DNA of 7,564 nt, taken from NCBI GenBank assembly GCA_964579675.1, contig CAZOIA010000241.1, positions 1 to 7,564 on the forward strand. The letters run 5' to 3'. The DNA is from CAZOIA01 sp964579675 (GTDB lineage: Bacteria; Planctomycetota; Phycisphaerae; UBA1845; PWPN01). A program made the translations under genes and the position numbers. Of this stretch, positions 1 through 6,301 are shown in pieces (within the stretch, counting starts at the first letter, position 1; every line of letters begins with the position of its first letter). The notes beneath the pieces were generated by a model. That model was given only the letters and a program-made list of their open reading frames with translations, did no database searches and was not told the DNA's origin.

Positions 1-711
1 GCTCACGCGCGACTCGGAGAGGTTGAGCACCGCCCCGATCTCCGCCATGGTCAGATCCTCATAGTAGTACAGGACGAGGACCAGGCGTTCTTCCCGGCTC
101 AGCCCGCGGGTGATGAACTCGGTAAGCATGGCCCTGGCCATCTTGGTACTCGGGTCGTTCTGCTTGTGATCCCCAACGTCCCATGCCCGATCGCCCGACC
201 GGCCTCGTGACTCCGAGTGACCTCGCGGATCCATCGCCGAGAAGTGCACCTCACGCCCCAGTTGCGAGATGCGCGAGAGCTGGTCGTATCGATCTTGCGA
301 AATGCCCATGCGCTTGGCGATCTCATCGTGCATGGGCGGGCGGCCCAGCTCCGCGTCGAGCATCTCCCGCACGCTCAACCGGCGCTTCTCGAAATTCCGA
401 ACCGTGCGCGACTGGGGATCCAGACTTCGCAGCCAGTCCATCACCGCACCGATGATCCTTTGCTGGCAGAAAGTCTCGAACTTGGCCTTTTTCTCGGGGT
501 TGTACGCTTCGACGGCCTCGATCAGGCCGTCGTAACCGGCGCTGCAGATCTCGTCATAGCCGATCTGGGCCGGCAGCTTGCGAGACAGCCGCGCTGCCTG
601 AATGTGAACGAGAGGGGCGTAATGCTCCACGAGATGATTCCGGCACCGATCGCTTCTCGTCTTGAGAAACCTATTCCACAACGATTGGACGGGGTCCTTC
701 GGTGGCTTCAT
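1..711 (-). CDS. FliA/WhiG-like RNA polymerase sigma factor, partial (C-terminus beyond left edge)
   Basis: This is an alternative sigma-70 family factor, which directs RNA polymerase to a promoter subset. The 237 visible codons give three domains in order. Region 2 (about residues 26-97) includes YDEICSAGYDGLIEAV and an aromatic-rich stretch ending in MDWLRSLDP. Region 3 (about 100-150) includes RPPMHDEIAKRMGIS. The start of region 4 (from about 203) reads LSREERLVLVLYYYEDLTMA and then the helix-turn-helix EIGAVLNLSESRVS, where the window ends. Region 1 is absent, and LRSLDPQSRTVR matches the FliA/SigD/WhiG subgroup. The linker between regions 3 and 4 (about 155-192) is polar and longer than I expect. 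The ATG at 709-711 is supported by GGGAGG six bases upstream. The regulon cannot be read from the sequence, and no flagellar gene is nearby. In planctomycetes this subfamily is not limited to motility. Confidence 0.93.
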   Translation of the reverse strand, partial: MKPPKDPVQSLWNRFLKTRSDRCRNHLVEHYAPLVHIQAARLSRKLPAQIGYDEICSAGYDGLIEAVEAYNPEKKAKFETFCQQRIIGAVMDWLRSLDPQSRTVRNFEKRRLSVREMLDAELGRPPMHDEIAKRMGISQDRYDQLSRISQLGREVHFSAMDPRGHSESRGRSGDRAWDVGDHKQNDPSTKMARAMLTEFITRGLSREERLVLVLYYYEDLTMAEIGAVLNLSESRVS

Positions 712-717
712 GGACAA

Positions 718-723
718 CCTCCC
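718..723 (-). promoter_or_regulatory. Shine-Dalgarno site of the sigma factor gene
   Basis: The minus strand reads GGGAGG six bases before the ATG at 709-711. It is one of the best ribosome-binding sites in the window, and it fixes the start of the sigma factor at residue MKPPKDP. Confidence 0.75.
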
Positions 724-935
724 GGACAGGAATGCCAACCTGACTTGTCAATCGATTGTGTGCCGGCGAGGAAGTGAACGCCTCCGTGCCGGTACAACCG
801 AGACCCATCCCTGAGTCCCGGCGAATACCTCCGATTTGCAAAGAGATCCTGGTGCGCTTCCGGGCGGCGCCGTGTCCGGCACGGAGCCCGGAAACCATCC
901 CGCACCATGCAAACCAGTTGCACTCACCGATCACT

Positions 936-964
936 CTTATAACCCAAAGGCCGATAATTGCAAA
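936..964 (-). promoter_or_regulatory. Candidate sigma-70-type promoter for the sigma factor gene
   Basis: On the minus strand TTTGCA (959-964, 4 of 6 to the -35 consensus) is followed after exactly 17 bases by TATAAG (936-941, 5 of 6 to the -10 consensus). It lies in the only AT-rich part of the gap between the kinase and the sigma factor. Transcription would start near 929 and leave a leader of about 220 bases. Planctomycete promoters are poorly described, so this is only a candidate. Confidence 0.35.
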
Positions 965-1070
965 TAGAAAAACGAGGAAGTTGGAAATTTTTTTCGCCTT
1001 ACCATCTCGTGCCAACCGGACCCGAACTTGAGTTTCTCTTCCCGATTTTTCTTCGATGCCCGTCGCCTCT

Positions 1071-1133
1071 CCCGAGGCTCTCGGGCGGGCATGGGTGACG
1101 CCCGTCCGCGCACGGCCCGGGCCCCCGCGACGG
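1071..1133 (-). terminator. GC-rich stem-loop cluster after the kinase gene, possible terminator
   Basis: Three stems follow the kinase stop by 45-107 bases. First, 1102-1106 pairs with 1129-1133 and 1108-1110 with 1126-1128, with one bulged base. Second, CGGGCG at 1082-1087 pairs with CGCCCG at 1099-1104. Third, CCCGAG at 1071-1076 pairs with CTCGGG at 1080-1085 around a 3-base loop. Some of these overlap and cannot form together. No U-tract follows on the minus strand, so a classical intrinsic terminator is not shown. It could instead be a stable 3' end or a Rho-dependent region. Confidence 0.3.
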
Positions 1134-1177
1134 ACGACCAGCCAAATCCTTCGTTGGGACAGGAGGTTAGCAGAGCC

Positions 1178-2419
1178 TCAGGATGACAGGACGATCTGGA
1201 TGATGTTCAGGATCAGAGAGATGCCCAGCAGTGCCGCCAGCACGAAAACCCATACCAGAGACACCGTAGATGGCGACGGTTCGTCTTCGATCGCCGACAA
1301 CTGCATCTCCACCTTCTCTCCGCCGTCGGCCAACCCTTGAAGCAGGTTCTCGTCGTATCGCTTCCGGGCGTGGAGCGGTGGTTCACTGCGGGCGATGGCC
1401 TCCAGGTCGGTCAGCAGGTCACGGATGGTGGCGTATCGATCGCCTCGCTTCTTGGCCATCATCGTCTCGATCACTTCTCCCACCCCGGTTGACAGAGATG
1501 GGACGATGTGATCGGGCGGGATGAGCGGCTCCTTGAGATGTTTGTGCATGACCGCGGCCGGCGTGGAACCTTCAAACGGAAGCTTGCCCGTGATCATGTG
1601 GTAGAAAGTCGCGCCGAGCGAGTAGATATCCGCACGAAAATCGATGTTGACCTCGCCGCGGATCTGTTCGGGACTGATGTAGTACGGGGTCCCGTAGGCC
1701 CGGCCCGCTTCGGCCATCGCGGCTTTCAAATCCCCCGTCTCGCGGGCCAAACCCATGTCCGCCAGCTTCGCAACGCCCTCTTTGGTCAACATGATGTTCT
1801 TCGGCTTCACGTCCCGATGGACGAAGCCACGCTCCGCCGCATGTTCCAATGACCGCGCCACCTGGATGATGATGTCGAGGGCTTCCGCTTCCGGGTAGAT
1901 TTTGTTCGAGGCGAGATCGTCGTACACCGTCTTTCCGTCGATGTACTCCATCACGAAGTAGTGGTACCCCCCCGCCTCTCCCACGTCGATGGCCTGAACG
2001 ATATTGCTGTGGTTCAGACGGGCGGCCGCCCGGCCCTCGCGGTAGAACCGCTCCACGAACTCCCGGCTGTCACCCAGCTTCTTGGGCAGAACCTTGATCG
2101 CCACCGTCCGATCGAGACTGAGCTGCTTGGCCTTGAACACCGTCGCCATCGCGCCCGCACCCAGCTTGCCGAGAATCTGGAAGCCCGGAATCTGCTGGGC
2201 CTTGCGGGCGATCGAGTCTTCCATGTCCTGGCCCAAACGCTGAAGCTGCGATCGGGTGATGAACCCGCACCGCAGCATCACTTCCGACAGCGAGATCCCC
2301 TTGCCCTCTTTGGCCAGATGCTGCTGCTCCTCAAGACAATCGTGAAGTTCATTCAGCGTGAGCAGCTTGTTGTCAATGGCCAGACGGCCAAGCTGGGAGT
2401 CACCGATCACATCTGCCAT
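1178..2419 (-). CDS. Tail-anchored Ser/Thr protein kinase (Hanks type) with MshEN-like N-terminus
   Basis: This 413-aa protein phosphorylates Ser/Thr on unknown targets at the cytoplasmic face of the membrane. Residues 1-65 hold two copies of a short helical pattern (LGRLAIDNKLLTLNELHDCL, then MLRCGFITRSQLQRL) resembling the N-terminal domain of GspE/MshE ATPases. The kinase domain spans about 79-342. It has a glycine loop GAGAMATVF (87-95), VAIK with Lys109, the alpha-C Glu128, HRDVKPKN (201-208, catalytic Asp203), a DMG in place of DFG (221-223), and SPEQ (249-252). All catalytic residues are present, so it should be active. A hydrophobic span at about 386-411 ends two residues before the C-terminus, so there is no external sensor domain. 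The ATG has GGAGGG five bases upstream. The gene lies 117 bases after the MnmE-like gene and may share its transcript. Confidence 0.94.
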   Translation of the reverse strand: MADVIGDSQLGRLAIDNKLLTLNELHDCLEEQQHLAKEGKGISLSEVMLRCGFITRSQLQRLGQDMEDSIARKAQQIPGFQILGKLGAGAMATVFKAKQLSLDRTVAIKVLPKKLGDSREFVERFYREGRAAARLNHSNIVQAIDVGEAGGYHYFVMEYIDGKTVYDDLASNKIYPEAEALDIIIQVARSLEHAAERGFVHRDVKPKNIMLTKEGVAKLADMGLARETGDLKAAMAEAGRAYGTPYYISPEQIRGEVNIDFRADIYSLGATFYHMITGKLPFEGSTPAAVMHKHLKEPLIPPDHIVPSLSTGVGEVIETMMAKKRGDRYATIRDLLTDLEAIARSEPPLHARKRYDENLLQGLADGGEKVEMQLSAIEDEPSPSTVSLVWVFVLAALLGISLILNIIQIVLSS

Positions 2420-2424
2420 GAAGG

Positions 2425-2430
2425 CCCTCC
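2425..2430 (-). promoter_or_regulatory. Shine-Dalgarno site of the kinase gene
   Basis: The minus strand has GGAGGG five bases before the ATG at 2417-2419, which supports the chosen kinase start. Confidence 0.7.
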
Positions 2431-2536
2431 GCGGATGTTCGGCTTGGCCGGCTCACCGGTCGGCTCGGGGGACAGTCTCGGGGGCGACGTACCGTACGTA
2501 ACGCCCGCCTCGCGCTCAATGGCACGGGTAGTCGGA

Positions 2537-3883
2537 TTAGCTGTCACACCTCTCGCCCTTCTGCTGATTATACCCCCGCTCTGGGCGATCTTCCGCCCAA
2601 AGGCCTGGACCGACCAGCTCTTGCAGTAGCCCGCTGGCCGAGGCTCCATCCGGTCGGCCGGCACTCAGTACCGATAATGCCTGGCGGCAGGCGGCCACTT
2701 GCCGCCTCGTCACCGGCGATACCATCTCCTGCCGCCAGTTCTCCAGTCCCACCACCCTCAACAGCGCACCTCGCAGTTCACCCAGACGCGCTTCCGTCCG
2801 CGCACTGATCACCAGCCCCGCCTCGCCCGCCTGGCCCATCAGCTCCTGGTGGCCCGGGTGACCCGGCAAATCGCTCTTGTTCCAGACGAGCAAAAGGTTA
2901 GGTCTTGTTTCTTCACCGCCCGCATCTTCACGTCCGGACCGTTCGCGTCGTCGGGAGACGTGATCCCGTCGCCCGGGCCCGCTCTGCCAGGCGACGGTCC
3001 GGCGGTCGGCCGGCGTCGGGGCCAACGATACGTCCATGACCCGCAGCACGATATCCGCAGGGGCAATCTGCTGACGTGTTCGGCGGATCGCCTCGATCTC
3101 GACAGGATCGGTGGTCTCGCGAAGGCCGGCGGTGTCTACGAAGATGAACGGGATGCCGTCAACGGCCCCGAGGTGTTCGACCCAGTCCCGAGTGGTGCCC
3201 GGGAAATCGCTCACAATGGCGTGGTCGCGGCCAGCCAGCGCATTGGCGAGCGTTGACTTGCCCACGTTCGGTTCGCCCACCAACACGACTCCTACCCCGT
3301 CCAACAGGTGGCACAGCCGGTCAGCGTTGCGGCACAGCCGGCCCAGGGAGGCGCGGGCGGCGTCGAGGTTATCGGACTGAATCTCACGAACGATCCCGGC
3401 GATCTCAGCCCGCAACCGGTCGGCCATCTCCGCGAGCCAGGACGCGACGGCCCGCGTCCTTGCCCGGGGCAGCACCTCCAGCAACTCGCACTCGATACCG
3501 CTCTTCGTCGTCCAGCTTTGACCGAGCAGTTCCACCGGCTCGACGATGCGGGCTCCGGCCCGTTTGAGCATCAACAGCGCTCGTTGCACGATTCGCGGCC
3601 CCCCGTGCAGGCTGATGTCCACCACCGACTCGCCCTCGCCGGTTCGTCGAACCGTGACCAGGGCGTCGTCGAGCGTCTGGCCACCGTCAACCCACCGGCA
3701 AAGTCGAATCTCTCGCTCGTGCATCCGTTCCAGGTCGATCGGGCGCTTCGATTTGAGAAACTGCTCGACCAGGGCAGCCGCCCGGCGGCCCACGACCTGA
3801 ATCACCGCTATCCCGCCGGCGCCGGGGGCCGTCAGGCAGGCCGCCCGCGGTGCACTAATGGTCGCTGCTGGTCGTCCGTCCAT
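2537..3883 (-). CDS. Divergent MnmE/TrmE-like GTPase lacking the C-terminal Cys motif
   Basis: This 448-aa protein has the MnmE layout: an N-terminal domain (PGAGGIAVIQVVG near residues 20-32, HGGPRIVQR at about 93-101), a helical segment, and an embedded G domain. The G domain shows G1 GEPNVGKS (203-210), G2 PGTTRD (228-233), G3 DTAGLRET (250-257), G4 NKSD (335-338) and SAR as G5 (360-362). DTAGLRET followed by VEIEAIRR is typical of MnmE, which with MnmG modifies U34 of certain tRNAs. Two MnmE hallmarks are missing: the FTKRAFLNGK-like element after the HGG segment (here QSWTTKSGIE), and the terminal C-[IVL]-GK motif (the protein ends GERCDS). An Arg-rich insertion lies at about 286-328. 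The start chosen is the ATG at 3881-3883, because the fold begins there and an upstream extension would overlap coaX. Its ribosome site is weak. It may be a paralogue with another role. Confidence 0.85.
   Translation of the reverse strand: MDGRPAATISAPRAACLTAPGAGGIAVIQVVGRRAAALVEQFLKSKRPIDLERMHEREIRLCRWVDGGQTLDDALVTVRRTGEGESVVDISLHGGPRIVQRALLMLKRAGARIVEPVELLGQSWTTKSGIECELLEVLPRARTRAVASWLAEMADRLRAEIAGIVREIQSDNLDAARASLGRLCRNADRLCHLLDGVGVVLVGEPNVGKSTLANALAGRDHAIVSDFPGTTRDWVEHLGAVDGIPFIFVDTAGLRETTDPVEIEAIRRTRQQIAPADIVLRVMDVSLAPTPADRRTVAWQSGPGRRDHVSRRRERSGREDAGGEETRPNLLLVWNKSDLPGHPGHQELMGQAGEAGLVISARTEARLGELRGALLRVVGLENWRQEMVSPVTRRQVAACRQALSVLSAGRPDGASASGLLQELVGPGLWAEDRPERGYNQQKGERCDS
2567..2572 (-). 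promoter_or_regulatory. Isolated TATAAT, possible -10 box of a kinase promoter
   Basis: A perfect TATAAT lies on the minus strand inside the last codons of the MnmE-like gene, about 150 bases before the kinase start. No -35-like hexamer is found at 16-18 bases, where the sequence is CGGAAG or similar. Given the base composition, one such hexamer in the window by chance is not surprising. It is noted because its place would suit a separate kinase promoter. Confidence 0.2.
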
Positions 3884-3944
3884 TCCCTGTCTTCTCGCCT
3901 CTGCGGGTGGCGGCCAAACGGGGCGTTGAGAATCGTTTCCCACA

Positions 3945-4000
3945 CTCTCCGTCTCTCTATCTCTCGGTCCCTCCGTCTCTGTATCCCTCCGTCTCTTCAT
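3945..4000. repeat. Imperfect 16-bp/8-bp purine-pyrimidine tandem repeat at the coaX 3' end
   Basis: The plus strand is almost pure pyrimidine here. A 13-base word, TCCCTCCGTCTCT, occurs at 3968-3980 and again at 3984-3996 (period 16). A related 15-base copy at 3946-3960 matches 3970-3984 at 13 of 15 positions, shifted by 24, which suggests an underlying 8-base step. The array covers the last 13 codons of coaX and continues past its stop into the gap before the MnmE-like gene. Confidence 0.7.
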
Positions 4001-4790
4001 CCCGCGGGGCCACATGCCGCTGGTACGCGAGCACGAGCCCGTCCAGGCACAGGTCCGGCATGACGCCGTCAACGAAGTCACAGGCGTCGGCAATCGTCTT
4101 GGCGTCGCCACCGGTGACGATCAGCAGCGGCCATTTGCCGATCTCAGTCGCGTAGCGCTCCGTGATCTCCCGCAGGGCACCGCTCACCATGGCGAATACC
4201 CCGTTGCGGATCGCGCTTCGGGTATCCTTGCCAAGGGTCTCCGTCGTGATGCCGACCTCGACCAGCGGCAACGCGGCCGTGTGTTCGTGCAGGGCCCGGG
4301 CCGACAGCGCCATCCCCGGCAGGATCGTGCCGCCCAGGAACACGTTGTTGTCGGCCACCAGGTCGATCGTAACCGCCGTTCCGAAGTCAGCCACCACGCA
4401 GGCCTGCTTTGCCCGGGCGAACGCTGCAGCCGCCACGCAGACCCGGTCCGTCCCCACCGACGAGGGATCAGGCAGGTCCACGCCCATCGGCAAGTCCAGC
4501 TCATCCCCTACCACCAGCACCGGCTTGATACCCGCCGACTTGCAGGCCGTCCGAAGCCGGGCCAGCGCGGCCGGGCGAACCGAACAGACGACCAGTGCCC
4601 GCCTGGCGGTTCCGGGCAGCGCATCCCACATCTCCTGCACGCGGTGCATGACCGGCTCGAAGGGCTCGGCGGCGAGGTGATCCGCCTCACTCCGTTTGCC
4701 CTCAGACCAGGTTGCCAGAGCCACGTTTGTGTTGCCGATCCCCAGCAACACCAGGTGCGCCCTGCCGTTCGTGTGAGCTTGAGCGATCAA
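3957..4790 (-). CDS. coaX: Type III pantothenate kinase (CoaX)
   Basis: CoaX phosphorylates pantothenate with ATP, the first step of coenzyme A synthesis, in the cytoplasm. The 277-aa product shows the ASKHA-fold landmarks: the phosphate loop GIGNTN (17-22), GTDR (113-116), DFGTAVTID (135-143), GGTILPG (153-159), TGGDAK (226-231) and LDGL (249-252). The family normally reads DxGNT at the first motif. Here the Asp is Gly17 (codon GGG), while the Asp residues of GTDR and DFGTA remain. Residues 261-277 form a charged tail encoded largely by a DNA repeat. The start is a TTG at 4788-4790 inside a TTGA overlap with the obg stop, with GGGAG seven bases upstream, so translation is probably coupled to obg. 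A GTG at codon 14 is an alternative start and would give an N-terminus closer to the usual length. Confidence 0.92.
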   Translation of the reverse strand: MIAQAHTNGRAHLVLLGIGNTNVALATWSEGKRSEADHLAAEPFEPVMHRVQEMWDALPGTARRALVVCSVRPAALARLRTACKSAGIKPVLVVGDELDLPMGVDLPDPSSVGTDRVCVAAAAFARAKQACVVADFGTAVTIDLVADNNVFLGGTILPGMALSARALHEHTAALPLVEVGITTETLGKDTRSAIRNGVFAMVSGALREITERYATEIGKWPLLIVTGGDAKTIADACDFVDGVMPDLCLDGLVLAYQRHVAPRDEETEGYRDGGTER

Positions 4791-6001
4791 CGTCCGTCTC
4801 CCACTTCATATCGCCCTTCCCGTTCGCCTTCCCAGCTTGCCTCTTCGCGTCCCCGGCTTGCCGCTTCGCCTTCCCGGCTTGCCGCTTCGCGTCCTTCATT
4901 CTCGCGGAAGGGATCACCAATCGGGTCCGATCTGCCGGCAGATTCGCCCGCTTTTCGCGCCTCCTGGATCATCTCCCAGAGTCGTTCGCCCAGTACCTCG
5001 AGTCCCGCACCGGTCACGCCGCTGATTGCCAGCACCTCGCGTCCCCGGCCGCCACCGCCTCCATTGATGCCCGCACGGCCGGGGATGTCTTCGTGCCGCA
5101 GCGACTCGCGCAGCTCCTCGACCGCTGCCAGCGTGTCGGACAGATCGATCTTGTTGGCTGCCACCAGCTCCGGCTTGTCGGCCAGCTTCTGGGAGTATTC
5201 CTGCAGCTCGTTGCGGATGACGCAGTATGCCTCGACCGGCGCGGGCTGCTTGTCGATCGGGTGAGCGTCGATGAGATGGACGATCACCCGTGTCCGCTCG
5301 ATGTGCCGGAGGAAATCGTCCCCGAGCCCGACGCCTTCATGGGCCCCCTCGATCAGCCCCGGCAAATCAGCCATGACAAAGCGGCGATAGCCCGGCAGCT
5401 CAACGATGCCCAACTGCGGCTCCAGCGTGGTGAACGGGTAATCGGCGATTTTCGGCCGGGCCCGGCTCAGCCGTGACAACAGCGTGCTCTTACCCGCGTT
5501 CGGCAAACCGACCAGCCCCACGTCCGCGATCAGCTTGAGTTCCAGTCGTAACCACCGCTGCTCGGCTTCCTCGCCTGGCTGGGCAAACCGCGGCGTCTGG
5601 TTGCGCGAACTGGCAAAATGGGCGTTCCCCTTGCCCCCTCGGCCGCCACGGGCGATGCGCACCCGCTTGTGCGGCGAGTCGAGGTCCTTGAGCAACCGGC
5701 CGGTGTCGCGATCATAAATGAGCGTTCCCGGGGGCACCCGGACGATCAGGTCCGGTGCGCTGCGCCCGGTCATGTTCTTGCCCTTGCCGGGCCGGCCGTT
5801 GCGGGCGATCCAGTGGTGCCGCGCCGTCAGGTCGAGCAGGGTACTGATTGATGGATCAGCCTGGAGGTGGACGTTCCCCCCGCGGCCACCGTCGCCCCCG
5901 TCGGGCCCCCCTTTGGGCACGAACCGCTCCCGCCGGAAGCTGACACACCCGTGCCCGCCTTGGCCGCCGCTGACGAATATCTCCGCACGGTCGATGAACA
6001 T
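4787..6001 (-). CDS. obg: Obg/CgtA GTPase, ribosome assembly factor
   Basis: Obg binds the large ribosomal subunit and couples its maturation to GTP levels. The 404-aa product begins with the glycine-rich Obg fold: SGGQGGHGCVSFRRERFVPK at 11-30, then GGPDGGDGGRGG, and RIARGGRGGKGNAHF at 115-129. The G domain follows, with G1 GLPNAGKS (165-172), switch PFTTLEPQLG (189-198), G3 DLPG (212-215), G4 NKID (283-286) and SGVTGAGL as G5 (327-334). A Gly-rich insert (314-320) precedes G5. After about residue 352 there is no recognisable C-terminal domain, only a charged, repeat-encoded tail. The ATG at 5999-6001 is chosen because family members begin MFxDxxxI. The nearest GGAG is about 17 bases upstream, so its ribosome site is poor. 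The usual neighbours rplU and rpmA are not upstream; coaX follows with a 4-base overlap. Confidence 0.97.
   Translation of the reverse strand: MFIDRAEIFVSGGQGGHGCVSFRRERFVPKGGPDGGDGGRGGNVHLQADPSISTLLDLTARHHWIARNGRPGKGKNMTGRSAPDLIVRVPPGTLIYDRDTGRLLKDLDSPHKRVRIARGGRGGKGNAHFASSRNQTPRFAQPGEEAEQRWLRLELKLIADVGLVGLPNAGKSTLLSRLSRARPKIADYPFTTLEPQLGIVELPGYRRFVMADLPGLIEGAHEGVGLGDDFLRHIERTRVIVHLIDAHPIDKQPAPVEAYCVIRNELQEYSQKLADKPELVAANKIDLSDTLAAVEELRESLRHEDIPGRAGINGGGGGRGREVLAISGVTGAGLEVLGERLWEMIQEARKAGESAGRSDPIGDPFRENEGREAASREGEAASRGREEASWEGEREGRYEVGDGR
4798..4802 (-). promoter_or_regulatory. Shine-Dalgarno site supporting the TTG start of coaX
   Basis: The minus strand has GGGAG seven bases before the TTG at 4788-4790, inside the last codons of obg. 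It decides in favour of the unusual TTG start and of translational coupling to obg. Confidence 0.5.
4829..4891. repeat. Three tandem copies of a 21-bp repeat inside the obg 3' end
   Basis: Copies lie at 4829-4849, 4850-4870 and 4871-4891, each 21 bases with a few differences; the last reads TTCCCGGCTTGCCGCTTCGC plus G. A degraded partial copy may precede them at about 4811-4828. Because 21 is a multiple of three the array stays in frame and encodes a 7-residue step of the type REGEAAS in the Obg tail. Confidence 0.85.
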
Positions 6002-6100
6002 GCCGATGGACGCCGTTTCTCCGCCCGGATAGCGAACGGGAATGCCCAGACGCTCTCCAGCCGTGATTCTACACGATTGAAGGTCACCTACACGAGTAGC

Positions 6101-6118
6101 CAGGGGCAGATCCCCCTG
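6101..6118. repeat. Small hairpin in the obg leader
   Basis: CAGGGG (6101-6106) pairs with CCCCTG (6113-6118) around a 6-base loop. It sits about 100 bases before the obg start codon and no U-tract follows on the minus strand. It could be a leader structure or chance in GC-rich DNA. Confidence 0.4.
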
Positions 6119-6141
6119 CCTACCGTATGTGTTGACCAGCC

Positions 6142-6197
6142 TCCGGCGCAATCAGAGCTGGTTCCGGCGCAATCAGAGCCGGCCTCTGTGAGGCCGG
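6142..6197. repeat. 17-bp direct repeat pair followed by a perfect 8-bp hairpin
   Basis: TCCGGCGCAATCAGAGC occurs exactly at 6142-6158 and 6163-6179 (period 21). The second copy runs into CCGGCCTC (6179-6186), which pairs perfectly with GAGGCCGG (6190-6197) around TGT. The shape, repeat plus GC-rich palindrome between genes, resembles a REP-like intergenic element or a regulatory site. It lacks the T-run of an intrinsic terminator in either direction. Confidence 0.7.
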
Positions 6198-6301
6198 TGT
6201 TTCCTCGGACGGGGAAGCCTCACGCCGCGAACGGCCACCGAGCCCGCAGATCCCGCCTCGGAATACGCAACGCAGCCCACCGGGCTCCCAGAGATCGTGA
6301 A

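Larger units (their letters stand above)
712..1177. other. 466-base gap between kinase and sigma factor, no gene
   Basis: I find no credible gene on either strand. The minus-strand reading frame at 671-1015 overlaps the sigma factor start and resembles no family. The right part (about 1071-1133) is very GC-rich and folds into stem-loops just past the kinase stop. The middle (about 935-1000) is unusually AT-rich and holds the candidate promoter, with a run of seven T at about 988-994. The left part is the presumed leader of the sigma factor mRNA. Confidence 0.7.

Noticed and set aside
744..749. TTGACA on the minus strand upstream of the sigma factor
   Set aside because: It matches the -35 consensus but no -10-like hexamer lies 16-18 bases downstream, and it would place transcription at or inside the ribosome site.
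671..1015. Minus-strand frame with a hydrophobic N-terminus (114 codons)
   Set aside because: It overlaps the start of the sigma factor in another frame and has no clear ribosome site. Its hydrophobic start comes from the AT-rich patch, and the rest looks random.
1961..2629. Plus-strand reading frame of 222 codons
   Set aside because: It lies opposite the kinase and the end of the MnmE-like gene and shows no recognisable domain.
3884..4111. N-terminal extension of the MnmE-like protein by 76 residues
   Set aside because: It would overlap coaX by about 150 bases, is partly repeat-encoded, and precedes the point where MnmE homology begins.
4014..5264. Plus-strand reading frame of 416 codons
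   Set aside because: It is antisense to coaX and obg, both certain genes, and its translation is low-complexity with no family resemblance. Long antisense frames are expected in GC-rich DNA.
6066..6071. TAGAAT on the minus strand as an obg -10 box
   Set aside because: The hexamer at the -35 position (CGTGTA) matches consensus at only one base, so no promoter is claimed.
6002..6151. N-terminal extension of Obg by 50 residues from a TTG
   Set aside because: The family begins MFxDxxxI, which matches the ATG at 5999-6001. The extension resembles no known Obg sequence.
6142..6197. Possible CRISPR array
   Set aside because: There are only two copies, separated by 4 bases, with no spacers of uniform length and no cas genes nearby.
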